Shown: positions 9,001 to 18,411, counted from the stretch's first letter. The stretch is 64,000 nt of DNA from Gemmatimonadota bacterium (GCA_022826005.1 JAJDVT010000109.1:62001-126000), one strand, 5' to 3'. The notes: generated by a model from the letters alone, not told the origin. Made by a program: numbers and translations.

Positions 9001-10809
9001 GTGCGGACCGACCTGATTCGCAATTTCTGCATCATCGCGCACATCGACCACGGCAAGTCCACCCTGGCCGACCGGCTCCTGGAGTCGACCGCCACCGTGG
9101 ACAGCCGCCGGATGCGCGACCAGGTCCTGGATTCCAACGAGCTCGAGCGGGAGCGCGGCATCACCATCAAGCTCCACGCGGTGCGCATGTCCTACCGCGC
9201 CCGGGACGGCCGGGACTACGACCTGAACCTGATCGATACCCCCGGCCACGTCGACTTCACCTACGAGGTTTCGCGCTCCCTTGCCGCCTGCGAGGGCGCC
9301 ATTCTCGTGGTCGACGCGACGCAGGGGGTTCAGGCCCAGACCCTCTCCAACCTCTTCCTGGCCCTCGACGCCGACCTCGAGATCATCCCCGTGCTGAACA
9401 AGATCGACCTTCCCGGGGCCGAGCCCGAGCGGCGCCGGCAGGAGGTCGCCGAACTGATGGGCATCGATCCGGGGACGGTGCTCGAGGTGAGCGCCAAGGA
9501 GGGGAAGGGAATCGACGAGGTACTGGAAGCGGTGGTTGCCCGTGTCCCGGTCCCCGGGGGCGACGCGTCGGCACCGCTGCGCGCGCTCATCTTCGACTCC
9601 TACTACGACCAGTACCTCGGCGCGGTGCCCTCCATCCGCGTCGTCGACGGAACGCTGGCGCCCGGAATGACGATTGCCTTCGGTGCCGTGGACTCCCGCT
9701 ACGAGGTGACCGAGGTGGGACACATGCGCCTCGGGCGCGTCCCGGCGGCGTCGCTGGGACCCGGGGAGGTGGGGTATCTGGTAGCGGCGATCAAGGCGGT
9801 GTCGGACACCCGCGCGGGCGACACGGTGCTCGACGCCTCCCGGCGCTCCGTCGAGCTGCTGCCGGGGTACAAGGAGGCCAAGCCGATGGTCTTCGCGGGC
9901 CTCTATCCTTCGGACACGGACGGCTACGAGGAGCTGCGCGACGCGCTGCACAGGCTCCGCCTGAACGACGCATCCCTCCACTTCGAACCCGAAACCTCGA
10001 AGGCGCTGGGCTTCGGTTTCCGCTGCGGTTTCCTGGGACTCCTCCACATGGAAGTCGTTCAGGAGCGCCTGGACCGCGAATTCGGGGTCAAGCTCATTAC
10101 CACGGTCCCGAACGTGAAGTACGAGGTGGCGATGTCAGACGGGAGCAGGCTGTGGGTGGAGAACCCGTCCGAGCTTCCCGACCGGGCATTGGTGGACTCG
10201 GTGGCCGAGCCTGTGGTGCGCGCGCACATCGTCGTGCCGGCGGACTACATCGGGAACGTGCAGAAGCTCTGCCACGAGCGCCGGGGCACGTTCCGCGGGA
10301 TGAGCTACCTCGATCCGCGCCGGGTCGAGATGGACTTCGAGCTCCCGCTCGCCGAGATCGTGCTCGACTTCTACAACCGGCTGAAGAGCGGCACCCGCGG
10401 CTATGCGGCCCTGGACTACGAATTCCAGGAGTACCGGCGCGACAATCTGGTCAAGCTTGACGTGATGGTGAACCGGGAACCCGTGGACGCCTTCTCCGTC
10501 ATCCTTCACCGCGACAACGCCTACCACCACGGCCTGGCCCTGGTGCGCAAGCTCAGGCAGCTGATCCCCCGGCAGCAGTTCGACGTCACGCTGCAGGCCG
10601 CGATCGGGGGCCAGATCATCGCGCGCGAGACGGTGAAGGCGGTGCGCAAGAACGTGACCGCGAAGTGCTACGGCGGCGACATCACCCGCAAGCGCAAGCT
10701 TCTCGAGCGCCAGAAGGAGGGGAAGAGGCGGATGAAGCAGGTCGGGTCCGTGGAGATCCCGCAGGAGGCGTTCATGGCGGTCCTGCAGCTCGACGATACG
10801 CGCTCGTGA
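9001..10809 (+). CDS. lepA: Elongation factor 4 (LepA) GTPase
   Basis: LepA is a ribosome-bound translational GTPase that back-translocates or remodels stalled ribosomes. The 602-residue product matches the usual family length. The G1 loop [10 protein letters not shown] lies near the N-terminus, followed by the GITIK switch region, the DTPGHVDF G3 motif and the NKIDL G4 motif; the EF4-specific C-terminal basic segment with [21 protein letters not shown]-type sequence is present. The start is GTG at 9001; no ATG fits ahead of the conserved N-terminus and the Shine-Dalgarno signal is weak. The next gene starts inside its stop codon (GTGA), so the two are likely co-translated. Confidence 0.98.
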   Translation: MRTDLIRNFCIIAHIDHGKSTLADRLLESTATVDSRRMRDQVLDSNELERERGITIKLHAVRMSYRARDGRDYDLNLIDTPGHVDFTYEVSRSLAACEGAILVVDATQGVQAQTLSNLFLALDADLEIIPVLNKIDLPGAEPERRRQEVAELMGIDPGTVLEVSAKEGKGIDEVLEAVVARVPVPGGDASAPLRALIFDSYYDQYLGAVPSIRVVDGTLAPGMTIAFGAVDSRYEVTEVGHMRLGRVPAASLGPGEVGYLVAAIKAVSDTRAGDTVLDASRRSVELLPGYKEAKPMVFAGLYPSDTDGYEELRDALHRLRLNDASLHFEPETSKALGFGFRCGFLGLLHMEVVQERLDREFGVKLITTVPNVKYEVAMSDGSRLWVENPSELPDRALVDSVAEPVVRAHIVVPADYIGNVQKLCHERRGTFRGMSYLDPRRVEMDFELPLAEIVLDFYNRLKSGTRGYAALDYEFQEYRRDNLVKLDVMVNREPVDAFSVILHRDNAYHHGLALVRKLRQLIPRQQFDVTLQAAIGGQIIARETVKAVRKNVTAKCYGGDITRKRKLLERQKEGKRRMKQVGSVEIPQEAFMAVLQLDDTRS

Positions 10810-11828
10810 GGGAGGGGAATCCGCCGGAGACGGATCCGCCCGTGAGGAAGGGGGCGCCGCGCTGGATTGCGGGGGTGGACATCGGCGGGACCAATCTGCG
10901 CGCCGGGATGGTCCCGTACGGGGGGGGTGAGCCCGCCGCGGTGGTGAGCGCACCGACCCGCGCCGGGGAGGGTGCCGAGGAGGTGGTCGCACGGGTGGTC
11001 GAGATGATACGCGCGTCGATGGAGGCCGTGGGGGCGGAGGGGGGAGGGGTGGCGGGCGTCGGCATCGGGGCGCCGGGCCCGCTGGACCGCGAGCGCGGGA
11101 TCGTCACCGAGACGCCGAACCTGGGCTGGCGCGAGGTGCCGTTGCGGGACATGGTCGCTGAACGGATCGCTCTTGCGGTGGCCACCGAGAACGACGCCAA
11201 CTGCGCGGCCTACGGCGAGTGGTGGCTGGGCGCGGGACGCGGGGCGGAGCGGCTGGTCGGACTGACGCTCGGGACCGGGATCGGCGGGGGAATCGTCTTG
11301 GGCGGGGAGATCTACCACGGGGCATCCGGCGCGGCGGGGGAAGCGGGCCACATGTCGGTGCACTTCGCAGGGCGGCGGTGCGCCTGCGGGTCGAACGGCT
11401 GCGTAGAGGCCTACGCATCGGGGCCGGCGATCGCGGCCAGGGCGGTCGAGGGACTCGGAACGGCCGGGGACACCTCACTGGCCACACTCGTGTCGGAGGA
11501 TCCGGCCCTGGTGACCGCCGAGGCGGTCTGCGAGGCCGCCACCGCCGGCGACGGCTATGCCAGGGGAGTCCTGGAGGAGACGGCCCGGATCCTCGCGGTG
11601 GCGGTGGCCAACCTGATCCACCTCTTCAACCCGGACGTGATCGTCATCGGTGGCGGAGTGGCCGCCGCCGGAGACTTGCTCTTCCGCCCTCTCCGCGCCG
11701 AAGTGAGCAGGCGGGCCTTCCGTTCAGCGGCCGGCGCCTGCCGCATCGTACCCGCGGAGCTCCCGGAGACCGCGGGGATGATCGGGGCGGCGGCGGTGCT
11801 GAAGCGCATGTTGCACGGCTCCCTGTGA
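10806..11828 (+). CDS. ROK-family sugar kinase (glucokinase-like)
   Basis: A 340-residue kinase of the ROK family, phosphorylating glucose or a related sugar with ATP. Visible motifs: N-terminal phosphate loop DIGGTN (residues 25-30), catalytic region ENDAN (128-132), the GEAGHM segment with the zinc-ligand histidine (182), and the ROK zinc-binding signature CACGSNGC (192-199). The start taken is a GTG at 10806 overlapping the lepA stop; a second in-frame GTG at 10842 would trim 12 residues. ROK members include glucokinases, fructokinases, N-acetylmannosamine kinases and repressors; there is no HTH here, so an enzyme is favoured. Substrate is unresolved. Confidence 0.88.
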   Translation: MREGNPPETDPPVRKGAPRWIAGVDIGGTNLRAGMVPYGGGEPAAVVSAPTRAGEGAEEVVARVVEMIRASMEAVGAEGGGVAGVGIGAPGPLDRERGIVTETPNLGWREVPLRDMVAERIALAVATENDANCAAYGEWWLGAGRGAERLVGLTLGTGIGGGIVLGGEIYHGASGAAGEAGHMSVHFAGRRCACGSNGCVEAYASGPAIAARAVEGLGTAGDTSLATLVSEDPALVTAEAVCEAATAGDGYARGVLEETARILAVAVANLIHLFNPDVIVIGGGVAAAGDLLFRPLRAEVSRRAFRSAAGACRIVPAELPETAGMIGAAAVLKRMLHGSL

Positions 11829-11872
11829 CCCGCCGCCGGACCGTCCATGGTCACCCCACCGGGACCATCCGA

Positions 11873-11903
11873 TTGCCGCGGCCCCCTCGCCCTCCATTAT
11901 CTT
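11873..11903 (+). promoter_or_regulatory. Putative promoter for the STAS-HATPase gene pair
   Basis: TTGCCG at 11873-11878 and TATCTT at 11898-11903, separated by 19 bases, about 55 bases before the ATG at 11957. The TATCTTC element matches the recurrent pattern described in the findings; the spacer is longer than usual, so the -35 assignment is weak. Confidence 0.35.
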
Positions 11904-11956
11904 CACTCCGATGAAGAGAGCACTGCACCTGCGGCCGCGACCACCCGGCTCCTGAC

Positions 11957-12838
11957 ATGCGCGTCATCGAGATACCCCGGTCGCTGGACTACCGCAACGT
12001 CGAGCACATCTACGAACAGGCCGCCGGCGACGATTCCAGCCCGGTGCTCTTCGACGCCCGCCGGCTACGCTGGATCGACCCCAACGGTATGCTGCTCCTT
12101 CTCGCCGCGGGCCAGGTGGCCGCCCGGAGCGGAACAGCCCCGCGGATCTCGCTGCCGGCCCGGCAGGAGGTCACGGGGTATCTCGAACGGATGGGTTTTC
12201 ATCACGCGGCGGCGGGCATCTTCAGGTCCGGTGCGGGGACCAGGCGCCGGTCCCGTTCGGCCTCCGACGTTCTGCTGGAAATCACTCCGGTCACCACGAA
12301 CTCGGATGTGCACGACGTGGTGGACCGGGTCCAGGCACGTGCGGGCGCCATACTCTCCACGGCGCTCCGCTATCCCCGTTCGGCCGTGGTCCAGTTTTCA
12401 GTGATCCTCTCCGAAGTGTGCCAGAACATCGTAGAGCATGCGGAGGCTCCCGGATGGGTCGCGGCTCAGGCCTACAACTGGCAGAAGAGACTTGGGCGCC
12501 ACGTCGCGGTCATTGCCGTCTCGGACCTCGGGTGCGGCTTTCGCGCCTCCCTGGAGGCGGAACATGCCGCCCGGTTCGGCGACCGCTGGGGGGACGCGAC
12601 GGCCCTGGAGGCGGCGTTTCTTCTGGGCCTCACGCGCTTCGCCGACACGGGGAGAGGGCAGGGGATCCAGCAGATACGCAAGCAGGTGGGCCGCTGGCAG
12701 GGCATCCTGTCGATCCGGAGCGGCACCGTCCGGATCGCCGACACTCCCGACTGGAGCAGCCGCCCCCCTCTGGAAGAAGGCCTGACGCACTTCCCGGGCT
12801 CCCAGATCAACATCATCCTCCCTGAACGGACCGGTTGA
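11957..12838 (+). CDS. STAS-like domain fused to a GHKL/HATPase domain
   Basis: A 293-residue protein. Residues 1-90 look like a STAS domain: beta-alpha pattern with IDPNG (40-44) where phosphorylatable STAS proteins carry Asp-x-Ser, so the usual serine is replaced by Asn. Residues about 145-290 form a GHKL ATPase of the anti-sigma/serine-kinase type: N-box SEVCQNIVEHA (E153, N157), G1 box DLGCGF (190-195), G2 box GRGQGI (232-237) and a terminal beta strand INIILPE. No transmembrane segment or histidine-kinase dimerisation helix is seen. The next gene encodes another STAS-like protein, suggesting a partner-switching pair. Function is inferred only; the target is unknown. Confidence 0.75.
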   Translation: MRVIEIPRSLDYRNVEHIYEQAAGDDSSPVLFDARRLRWIDPNGMLLLLAAGQVAARSGTAPRISLPARQEVTGYLERMGFHHAAAGIFRSGAGTRRRSRSASDVLLEITPVTTNSDVHDVVDRVQARAGAILSTALRYPRSAVVQFSVILSEVCQNIVEHAEAPGWVAAQAYNWQKRLGRHVAVIAVSDLGCGFRASLEAEHAARFGDRWGDATALEAAFLLGLTRFADTGRGQGIQQIRKQVGRWQGILSIRSGTVRIADTPDWSSRPPLEEGLTHFPGSQINIILPERTG

Positions 12839-12876
12839 GCAGAGGGCGGATCGGATGACCAAGGGGTCCGGACCGG

Positions 12877-13452
12877 ATGGGTGAATCCCCGACTCCCCTG
12901 TTGACCATTGACGTCGGCGCGATCGTGGGCGACGCGGTTGCTCCGGCGCGCCGCGATCTGGTTACGCGCCCGACGGGGCGGGCCGTCAGGGAAGCGATCG
13001 AAGTGCGGATCGCCCGCACCACCCGCGCTCCGTCCGTCTCGCTGCTGGACTTCAGCCAGGTGAGGATTCTGGACTTCAGCTGCGCGGACGAGGTGATCGC
13101 CAAGCTTCTCGTCCGCTACCTGCGGCGCGACCGCCCCCGCGAAGCCTTCTTCCTCTTTCGCGCAGTGGGCGACAATCACCGCCATGCGGTAGAAGAGGTG
13201 CTGGGCAGGCACGGACTCGCGGCTGTCTGCAATCTTGGCGGAGGGTATGAACTGCTGGGGTCCGCAACCGGGGAGGAACGGACTGCGTGGCGGGCGCTGG
13301 AGCACAAGGGCCGGATCGGACCCGGCGAACTCGCTGCCCGGTTCGGCGAAGATGGGGTGCTGGTGATCCGCGGACTGGCCGACCGGCGCCTGGCCTGGTA
13401 CGGCCGGACGGACGGCGCTTGCGCGCTTAGCACGCTCGCCCGCAATCCCTGA
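12877..13452 (+). CDS. STAS-like (DUF4325-type) protein with C-terminal helical extension
   Basis: A 191-residue soluble protein. Residues about 40-125 resemble a STAS/DUF4325 fold, with the segment VRILDFSCADEVIAKLL (62-78), in which S68 sits where anti-sigma-factor antagonists are phosphorylated. Residues about 133-175 are predicted helical and beta-hairpin-like (ALEHKGRIGPGELAARFG), which could be a small winged-helix module, but this is only pattern-based. It follows the STAS-HATPase gene by 38 bases and probably shares its transcript. The likely role is antagonist or adaptor of that ATPase. I cannot name an exact orthologue. Confidence 0.6.
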   Translation: MGESPTPLLTIDVGAIVGDAVAPARRDLVTRPTGRAVREAIEVRIARTTRAPSVSLLDFSQVRILDFSCADEVIAKLLVRYLRRDRPREAFFLFRAVGDNHRHAVEEVLGRHGLAAVCNLGGGYELLGSATGEERTAWRALEHKGRIGPGELAARFGEDGVLVIRGLADRRLAWYGRTDGACALSTLARNP

Positions 13453-13477
13453 CGACAACTTTGCTGACGGAGGCATA

Positions 13478-14665
13478 ATGAGCGCCCGACCAACCTCGAA
13501 TGGCAGATCCGGAACGGCGACCAGCGCAGTGCACGCCGGGTGTCCCGAGCCCCGTCCCGGCAGCCCGGTGGTGCAGCCAATCGTGCGCAGCTCCACCTTT
13601 CACTGGGCGGGCCCCGGCGATGGCCCGGACCTTCTGTACAGCCGGTACGGCAACAACCCGAACCAGCTCTCGGTCGCCGCCAAGGTCGCCGCGCTGGAGG
13701 GAACGGAGGCCGGCCTGGCGCTCGCCAGCGGAATGGCGGCGATCTCGATGACCATCCTCTCCGCAACCGGCCCCGGCGACCACGTGGTGGCCAGCCGCCA
13801 CCTCTACGGCGCCACCCATGCCCTGCTGTCCGGCGAACTCCCCAGGCGCGGGATCACCACCACCTTCGTCGAGCCATCGGACCCCGAGGCCTGGGAAGCG
13901 GCGCTGGCCCCGCGCACCCGGGTCGTCCTCATCGAGATGCCCACCAACCCCACCCTGCGCGTCTTCGACATCGAACCCGCCCGGCGCGCCGCCCGCTCGG
14001 CCGGCGCCCTCCTCGCGGCCGACATGACCTTCGCCACCCCCGTGAACATCCGCGCGGCGGAGCACGGAGTCGACGCGGTCGTCCACTCGGCCACCAAGTA
14101 CCTCGGCGGCCACTCCGACCTGATCGCGGGGGTGGTCGCGGGCAGCCACGAGCTGATCGCCGGCGTTACAGGGATGATGAAGCTCTACGGGGGCTCCCTC
14201 GATCCGGGCGCGGCCTGGCTCCTCGAGCGCGGCATGCGCACGCTCCCGGCCCGGATGGACCGGCACAACCGCACCGCCCACGCCCTGGCCCGCTGGTTCA
14301 CCGAGGTCGAGGGCATCCGCGCGGTGATCTACCCCGGGCTGGCGAGCCATCCCGACCACGAACGCGCCACCCGCATGCTGAGCGGGTACGGCGGGATGGT
14401 TTCGATCGTCCTGGACGGCGGCGGAGAAGCCGCGGACCGCTTCTGCTCCAGGCTGCGCCTGGCCGTGCCGGCGCCCTCCCTGGGCGGCGTCGAGACGCTG
14501 GTGTCGCAGCCGCGCCACACGTCGCACGTCGATCTCGGCACCGGGGAGCGCGACGCCCTTGGGATACCCGACGGGTTCGTGCGCATTTCGGTCGGCCTGG
14601 AGGACCTGGAAGACCTCAAGGCGGACTTCGCCGCGGCTGCACGGGCGGTGTCGGCCCTCGGCTGA
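13478..14665 (+). CDS. Cys/Met metabolism PLP-dependent enzyme (cystathionine gamma-synthase/methionine gamma-lyase type)
   Basis: A 395-residue fold-type I PLP enzyme. Family landmarks: SRYGNNPN (55-62), SGMAAIS (84-90), the YGATHALL segment contacting the cofactor (110-117), the cofactor-binding Asp in ADMTF (D182), and the PLP lysine in SATKYLGGHSDL (K207). ATG 13478 is preceded by a GGAGG at a good spacing. It acts in trans-sulfuration or methionine breakdown; which reaction (gamma-synthase, beta-lyase or gamma-lyase) cannot be decided from motifs. A second family member lies at 29978-31162. It converges on pruA, 34 bases away. Confidence 0.85.
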   Translation: MSARPTSNGRSGTATSAVHAGCPEPRPGSPVVQPIVRSSTFHWAGPGDGPDLLYSRYGNNPNQLSVAAKVAALEGTEAGLALASGMAAISMTILSATGPGDHVVASRHLYGATHALLSGELPRRGITTTFVEPSDPEAWEAALAPRTRVVLIEMPTNPTLRVFDIEPARRAARSAGALLAADMTFATPVNIRAAEHGVDAVVHSATKYLGGHSDLIAGVVAGSHELIAGVTGMMKLYGGSLDPGAAWLLERGMRTLPARMDRHNRTAHALARWFTEVEGIRAVIYPGLASHPDHERATRMLSGYGGMVSIVLDGGGEAADRFCSRLRLAVPAPSLGGVETLVSQPRHTSHVDLGTGERDALGIPDGFVRISVGLEDLEDLKADFAAAARAVSALG

Positions 14666-14699
14666 CCCGGCCCGTCCGCGCCCGCCCTCCGCCCGGCTG

Positions 14700-16328
14700 C
14701 TACTCCGCCCGCATGAACGGGTATTCCACGCTCGTCGGCGGCGCGAGGTTCTCCTTGATGCTCCTCGGCGACAGCCACCGCGAGATGTTGAAGGCCGACC
14801 CCGCCTTGTCGTTCGTGCCCGACGCCCGGCCACCCCCGAATGGCTGCTGCCCGACGACGGCCCCGGTCGGCTTGTCGTTCACGTAGAAGTTGCCGGCGGC
14901 GTAGCGCAGCCGCTCCAGTGCCTGGCGCACCGCCGGCCGCTCGCGCGCGAAGACCGCCCCGGTGAGCGCATACGGTGACGTGCGGTCCACGAGGTCGAGG
15001 GTTTGGTTCCATTCGCCGTCGGGGTACACGTGGATCGACATCACGGGGCCGAAGATCTCGTCGCACATGCTCTCGTAGGCGGGGTTTTCCGCCTCGATGA
15101 TCGTGGGCCGGATGAAGAACCCGTCCGAGTCCGAGTACCGTCCGCCCGCGATCACGCGCGCGTCCGAGCTGGCGGCGGCCCGATCTATGTACCCCGATAT
15201 CGAATCGAAGGCGCCGCGGTCGATCACCGCGTTCACGAAGTTCCTGAAGTCGGCGGGATCCCCCATTGCGAGCCCGTTCGTCTCCTCGACGAGCGGGTCC
15301 CGGATCCGCTTCCATAGGGAGCGCGGAATGTAGGCCCGCGACGCCGCCGAGCACTTCTGCCCCTGGTACTCGAACGACCCGCGCACGATTGCGGTCCTCA
15401 GCGCGTCCGTATCGGCCGACGGATGAGCCACGATGAAGTCCTTGCCCCCCGTCTCGCCCACCAGGCGCGGGTAGGAGCGATACCGCGCGATGTTCTTCCC
15501 CACGGTCGTCCACAGCGACTGGAATACGCCGGTCGAACCGGTGAAGTGCAGCCCGGCGAAGTCCCGGTGCTCGAGCGCGGCGGCAGTAACCGCCACCGGA
15601 TTCCCCGGCACGAAGTTGATCACGCCGGGCGGCAGCCCCGCCGCCTCCAGCAGGCGGTAGATGTAGTACGCGGAGAGCACGGCGTGCTTGGAGGGCTTCC
15701 AGAGCACCCCGCACCCCACCATGGCGGGGATCCCGGCGAGGTTGGCGCCGATCGCGGTGAAGTTGAAGGGACTCACCGCGTAGACGAATCCCTCCAGGGG
15801 CCGGTAGTCCAGGCGGTTCCAGATCCCCGTTTCGGAGTGGGGCTGCTGGTCGAAGATCTGCTCCGCGAAGAATGCCCCGTAGCGGAAGAAGTCGATGACC
15901 TCGCAGGCCGCGTCGATCTCCGACTGAAAGGCATTCTTGCTCTGGCCGAGCATGGTCGACGCGTTGATCCGCGGGCGCCAGGTCGTCCTCAGCATCTCGG
16001 CGGCCCGGAGGAAGACGGCCACGCGGTCCTCCCAGGCCCACGCAGCCCACTCTCGCCGTGCCTCGACGGAGTCGACTATGGCGCGGCGCGCCTCTTCGGC
16101 CCCGGCCTCGTGCCACACGCCCAGGCACTGCCCGTGGTCGTGGGGCGAGCGGATCTGATGGGTCCTTCCGGTGCGGATCTCCTTGCCGCCGATGATGAGC
16201 GGGATGTCCGGCCGTTCCCTCCCGACCTGTTTCAGCGCGGCCTTCAGGTCGGCCCGCTCGGGAGTTCCGGGGGCATACGAATAGACGGGTTCGTTTTCGG
16301 GAGCGGGAATACGGATCGTACCGGACAT
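14700..16328 (-). CDS. pruA: L-glutamate gamma-semialdehyde (1-pyrroline-5-carboxylate) dehydrogenase
   Basis: Oxidises glutamate semialdehyde, the hydrolysed form of pyrroline-5-carboxylate, to glutamate with NAD, the second step of proline catabolism. The 542-residue product matches the stand-alone P5CDH group. Visible: the N-terminal IIGGKEIRTG, the SPFNFTAIG substrate/cofactor segment, the FTGSTGV NAD loop, the GETGGKD glutamate motif and the catalytic cysteine in YQGQKCSA, then the EIFGPVM segment. The ATG at 16328 has GGAAG before it; an upstream ATG at 16376 would add 16 poorly conserved residues. No proline dehydrogenase gene is present in the window, so the partner must lie elsewhere. 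Confidence 0.93.
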   Translation of the reverse strand: MSGTIRIPAPENEPVYSYAPGTPERADLKAALKQVGRERPDIPLIIGGKEIRTGRTHQIRSPHDHGQCLGVWHEAGAEEARRAIVDSVEARREWAAWAWEDRVAVFLRAAEMLRTTWRPRINASTMLGQSKNAFQSEIDAACEVIDFFRYGAFFAEQIFDQQPHSETGIWNRLDYRPLEGFVYAVSPFNFTAIGANLAGIPAMVGCGVLWKPSKHAVLSAYYIYRLLEAAGLPPGVINFVPGNPVAVTAAALEHRDFAGLHFTGSTGVFQSLWTTVGKNIARYRSYPRLVGETGGKDFIVAHPSADTDALRTAIVRGSFEYQGQKCSAASRAYIPRSLWKRIRDPLVEETNGLAMGDPADFRNFVNAVIDRGAFDSISGYIDRAAASSDARVIAGGRYSDSDGFFIRPTIIEAENPAYESMCDEIFGPVMSIHVYPDGEWNQTLDLVDRTSPYALTGAVFARERPAVRQALERLRYAAGNFYVNDKPTGAVVGQQPFGGGRASGTNDKAGSAFNISRWLSPRSIKENLAPPTSVEYPFMRAE

Positions 16329-16470
16329 CGATCTTCCAGTCTGGAGGTTGGCGGGAGCGCCCGAAGCCGGCTGCACGGGGCCGAACCTTGAGCGGCAACG
16401 GAGGCAATTTCACCCGGCCGGCCCGGCAGTGCAACCCGCAGCGGCGACCGGCTCCCGCGGGCCGCCCCGG

Positions 16471-16498
16471 TTGACGGGCGGCGAAGTACCGGTAGCTT
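16471..16498 (+). promoter_or_regulatory. Putative promoter for the NifU-like/Mrp genes
   Basis: TTGACG at 16471-16476, a 16-base spacer, and TAGCTT at 16493-16498 followed by CC, about 60 bases before the NifU-like ATG at 16560. It is one of the better -35/-10 pairs in the set sharing TANCTT. Confidence 0.5.
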
Positions 16499-16559
16499 CC
16501 TCTGCGTCGTGTGCGGCGTCTTTTCAGCGAACGGCGGTTCTCCGCCGCCGAACGGAGCA

Positions 16560-16790
16560 ATGGGTACCAGAGATCGGATCGAAGCGGTCCTCACATCAAT
16601 CCGGCCGGCCATCCGGTCCGACGGCGGTGACGTCGAGCTGGCGGGCTGGAACGAGGAACTCGGCAGGGTGGAGGTCCGCCTGATGGGAGCCTGCGAGGCC
16701 TGCCCCATCTCGATGCTGACCCTGAAGGAAGGTATAGAGCGCCGTCTCAGGGCTGCCGTTCCCGAAGTCCGGGTGGTCGATGCCCGCTGA
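16560..16790 (+). CDS. NifU C-terminal-domain Fe-S scaffold/carrier protein
   Basis: A 76-residue stand-alone NifU C-terminal domain. The N-terminal helix RIEAVLTSIRPAIRSDGGD and the cluster-binding CxxC in GACEACPIS followed by TLKEGIERRL are diagnostic. Such proteins hold and pass on [4Fe-4S] clusters. The ATG at 16560 gives a compact domain; an in-frame GTG at 16509 would add 17 residues with no family support. It lies 6 bases before the Mrp ATPase gene, and the pair probably functions together in cluster delivery. The separately encoded CxxC may matter because the Mrp partner lacks its own cysteine pair. Confidence 0.9.
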   Translation: MGTRDRIEAVLTSIRPAIRSDGGDVELAGWNEELGRVEVRLMGACEACPISMLTLKEGIERRLRAAVPEVRVVDAR

Positions 16791-16796
16791 GCGCGC

Positions 16797-17966
16797 ATGA
16801 GCCGACGCGAAATCGCCGCTGCGGTGACCCGGGCCCTCGAGGGGGTCGTCAATCCCGCGACCGGCCAGGATGTGGTTGCCGGTGGCCAGGTTGCGGAGGT
16901 TGCCGTGGACGAAGAGGGCCGGACCCGCTTCGCGTTCTCGCTGCGCAAGGGGGATCCGGGAGCACTGGTTCGCCAGGCGCGGGCCGCTGCCGGCTCCGTC
17001 GACGGGGTGAGCAGCGTGAAGGTTGACGTGCAGCTCCCTCAGACTCCGCCGGGCGGTACCAAAACGCCTGCGCCCCCCGGCCGGCAATCCCGGGGTGCCC
17101 CCGCCGGCACGGTGCCGGAGCGCCCCCCCAGGCGAGGCCTTCAGCCGGGCTCGGTCCCCGCGCCCGTCCCGCAGCCGGGCATTCTGCCGGGAGTCGCGCG
17201 GATCGTGGCGGTCAGTTCGGGGAAGGGGGGCGTCGGCAAGTCGATGGTGGCCACCAACCTCGCGGCCTACGCCGCCTCGCAGGGCCTCGCCACCGGACTC
17301 CTCGACGCCGACATCTACGGCCCCAACATCCCGACCATGTTCGGCGAGGGGCGCCGGCCGGCCGTTACCGGCGAGAAGGGGTCGGAGATGATCGTCCCCC
17401 TCCAGGCGCACGGCGTGAGCCTCATGAGCCTCGGCTTCCTGCTGGAGCGCGAACAGCCGGCGATCATGCGGGGTCCGCTCATCGCCGGCATCCTCAAGCA
17501 GTTCATGGAGCAGGTGGCGTGGGGCGACCTGGACCTGATGATCGTGGACATGCCGCCCGGGACCGGCGACGCCCAGCTGTCGCTCGTCCAGACGGTCGAG
17601 CTCGATGGGGCGTTGATGGTGACCACCCCGCAGAAGGTTGCCACCGGAGACGTGCGCCGGGGCGTGAAGATGTTCGAAAGGGTCAACACCCGCATCCTCG
17701 GAATCGTGGAGAACATGTGCGGGTTCCGGATTCCGGGTTCGGGCGAGGTCGTCGACCTGTTCGGACGCGGCGGCGGGGAAGAGCTGGCGGGAGAACTCTC
17801 GGTGCCGTTTCTGGGACGGATCCCGCTGGATCTGGCTGTCCGCCAGGCGGGAGACGATGGGAGGCCGACCGTGGTGTCTGCGCCCGGTTCGCCCGCCGGC
17901 CGATCGCTGGCCGGCATCGGTGACCGCCTTCTCGCGGCCCTCGGCGGGCTGCCGCCGCGGCGGTAG
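16797..17966 (+). CDS. mrp: Mrp/ApbC-family Fe-S carrier P-loop ATPase
   Basis: A 389-residue protein with an N-terminal MIP18/DUF59 domain (about 1-80), a Pro/Gly-rich linker (82-130) and a Mrp/NBP35 ATPase domain. The deviant Walker A SGKGGVGKS (141-149), the switch segment DADIYGPN (170-177) and DMPPGTGD (251-258) are all present. Oddly, the segment after ENM that normally carries a CPxC cluster-binding pair reads ENMCGFRIPGSGE (305-317), with one cysteine and no CxxC. Family members load and transfer Fe-S clusters as homodimers through that pair. It sits directly downstream of the NifU-like gene, which may supply the cluster ligands; that is inference. Confidence 0.92.
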   Translation: MSRREIAAAVTRALEGVVNPATGQDVVAGGQVAEVAVDEEGRTRFAFSLRKGDPGALVRQARAAAGSVDGVSSVKVDVQLPQTPPGGTKTPAPPGRQSRGAPAGTVPERPPRRGLQPGSVPAPVPQPGILPGVARIVAVSSGKGGVGKSMVATNLAAYAASQGLATGLLDADIYGPNIPTMFGEGRRPAVTGEKGSEMIVPLQAHGVSLMSLGFLLEREQPAIMRGPLIAGILKQFMEQVAWGDLDLMIVDMPPGTGDAQLSLVQTVELDGALMVTTPQKVATGDVRRGVKMFERVNTRILGIVENMCGFRIPGSGEVVDLFGRGGGEELAGELSVPFLGRIPLDLAVRQAGDDGRPTVVSAPGSPAGRSLAGIGDRLLAALGGLPPRR

Positions 17967-18006
17967 GGGCCAGCCCCCACCGGGAGAACCCGCGTTCGCT
18001 ACAGGC

Positions 18007-18243
18007 CTATTCGCCCTCGAGCCACTTCCTGTCCGCCGCCGAAAGCGTCCCCCCGCCGCGCATCCTGTCGACCAGCTTCAGCACCAGCCAGCCGACGAGC
18101 ATGATCGGCGCGACCTTGAACAGGAGGAAGCTGGCAATCCCCACTGTGAGACCCAGTATCGCCCCGACGACGGTGAGCACGATCCAGACCACGACGATGC
18201 TCAGGATTCCCATCGCAAGGAACGTCAGCAGGGTCCCGATCAT
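18007..18243 (-). CDS. Small membrane protein of unknown function
   Basis: A 78-residue protein with two hydrophobic helices (about residues 3-27 and 30-56) and a short basic/acidic C-terminus (KLVDRMRGGG...LEGE). A strong GGAGGG lies just before the ATG at 18243, which supports it as a real gene. Small two-helix proteins of this kind occur near envelope-stress loci, and this one follows the sigma-factor operon in the same orientation, but a separate promoter is likely (168-base gap). I do not recognise a named family. Confidence 0.6.
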   Translation of the reverse strand: MIGTLLTFLAMGILSIVVVWIVLTVVGAILGLTVGIASFLLFKVAPIMLVGWLVLKLVDRMRGGGTLSAADRKWLEGE

Positions 18244-18345
18244 GATCCCTCCAGAGATATGTTCACCGCCACCGGCCCGCGGGGCGTTCGCCCCCGGCTC
18301 TCCCGGCCCCGGCCCGGTGGTGGATAGCTCTTCGCTACCCTCATA

Positions 18346-18373
18346 ATGATAATGCCAACGGCCATAAATGTAA
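18346..18373 (-). promoter_or_regulatory. Putative promoter for the 78-residue membrane protein
   Basis: Read on the minus strand, TTACAT (18373-18368), a 16-base spacer and TATCAT (18351-18346) lie about 100 bases before the ATG at 18243 in an AT-rich patch that stands out locally. Prediction from sequence only. Confidence 0.35.
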
Positions 18374-18411
18374 CGGATCCCGTCCGTGCCGCCGCAAGAC
18401 CCCGGAGACGT

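Noticed and set aside
18275-18300. A Rho-independent terminator at the GGGGC-GTTC-GCCCC hairpin.
   Set aside because: The stem is only five pairs with no T-run on either strand; such hairpins are frequent in sequence this GC-rich.
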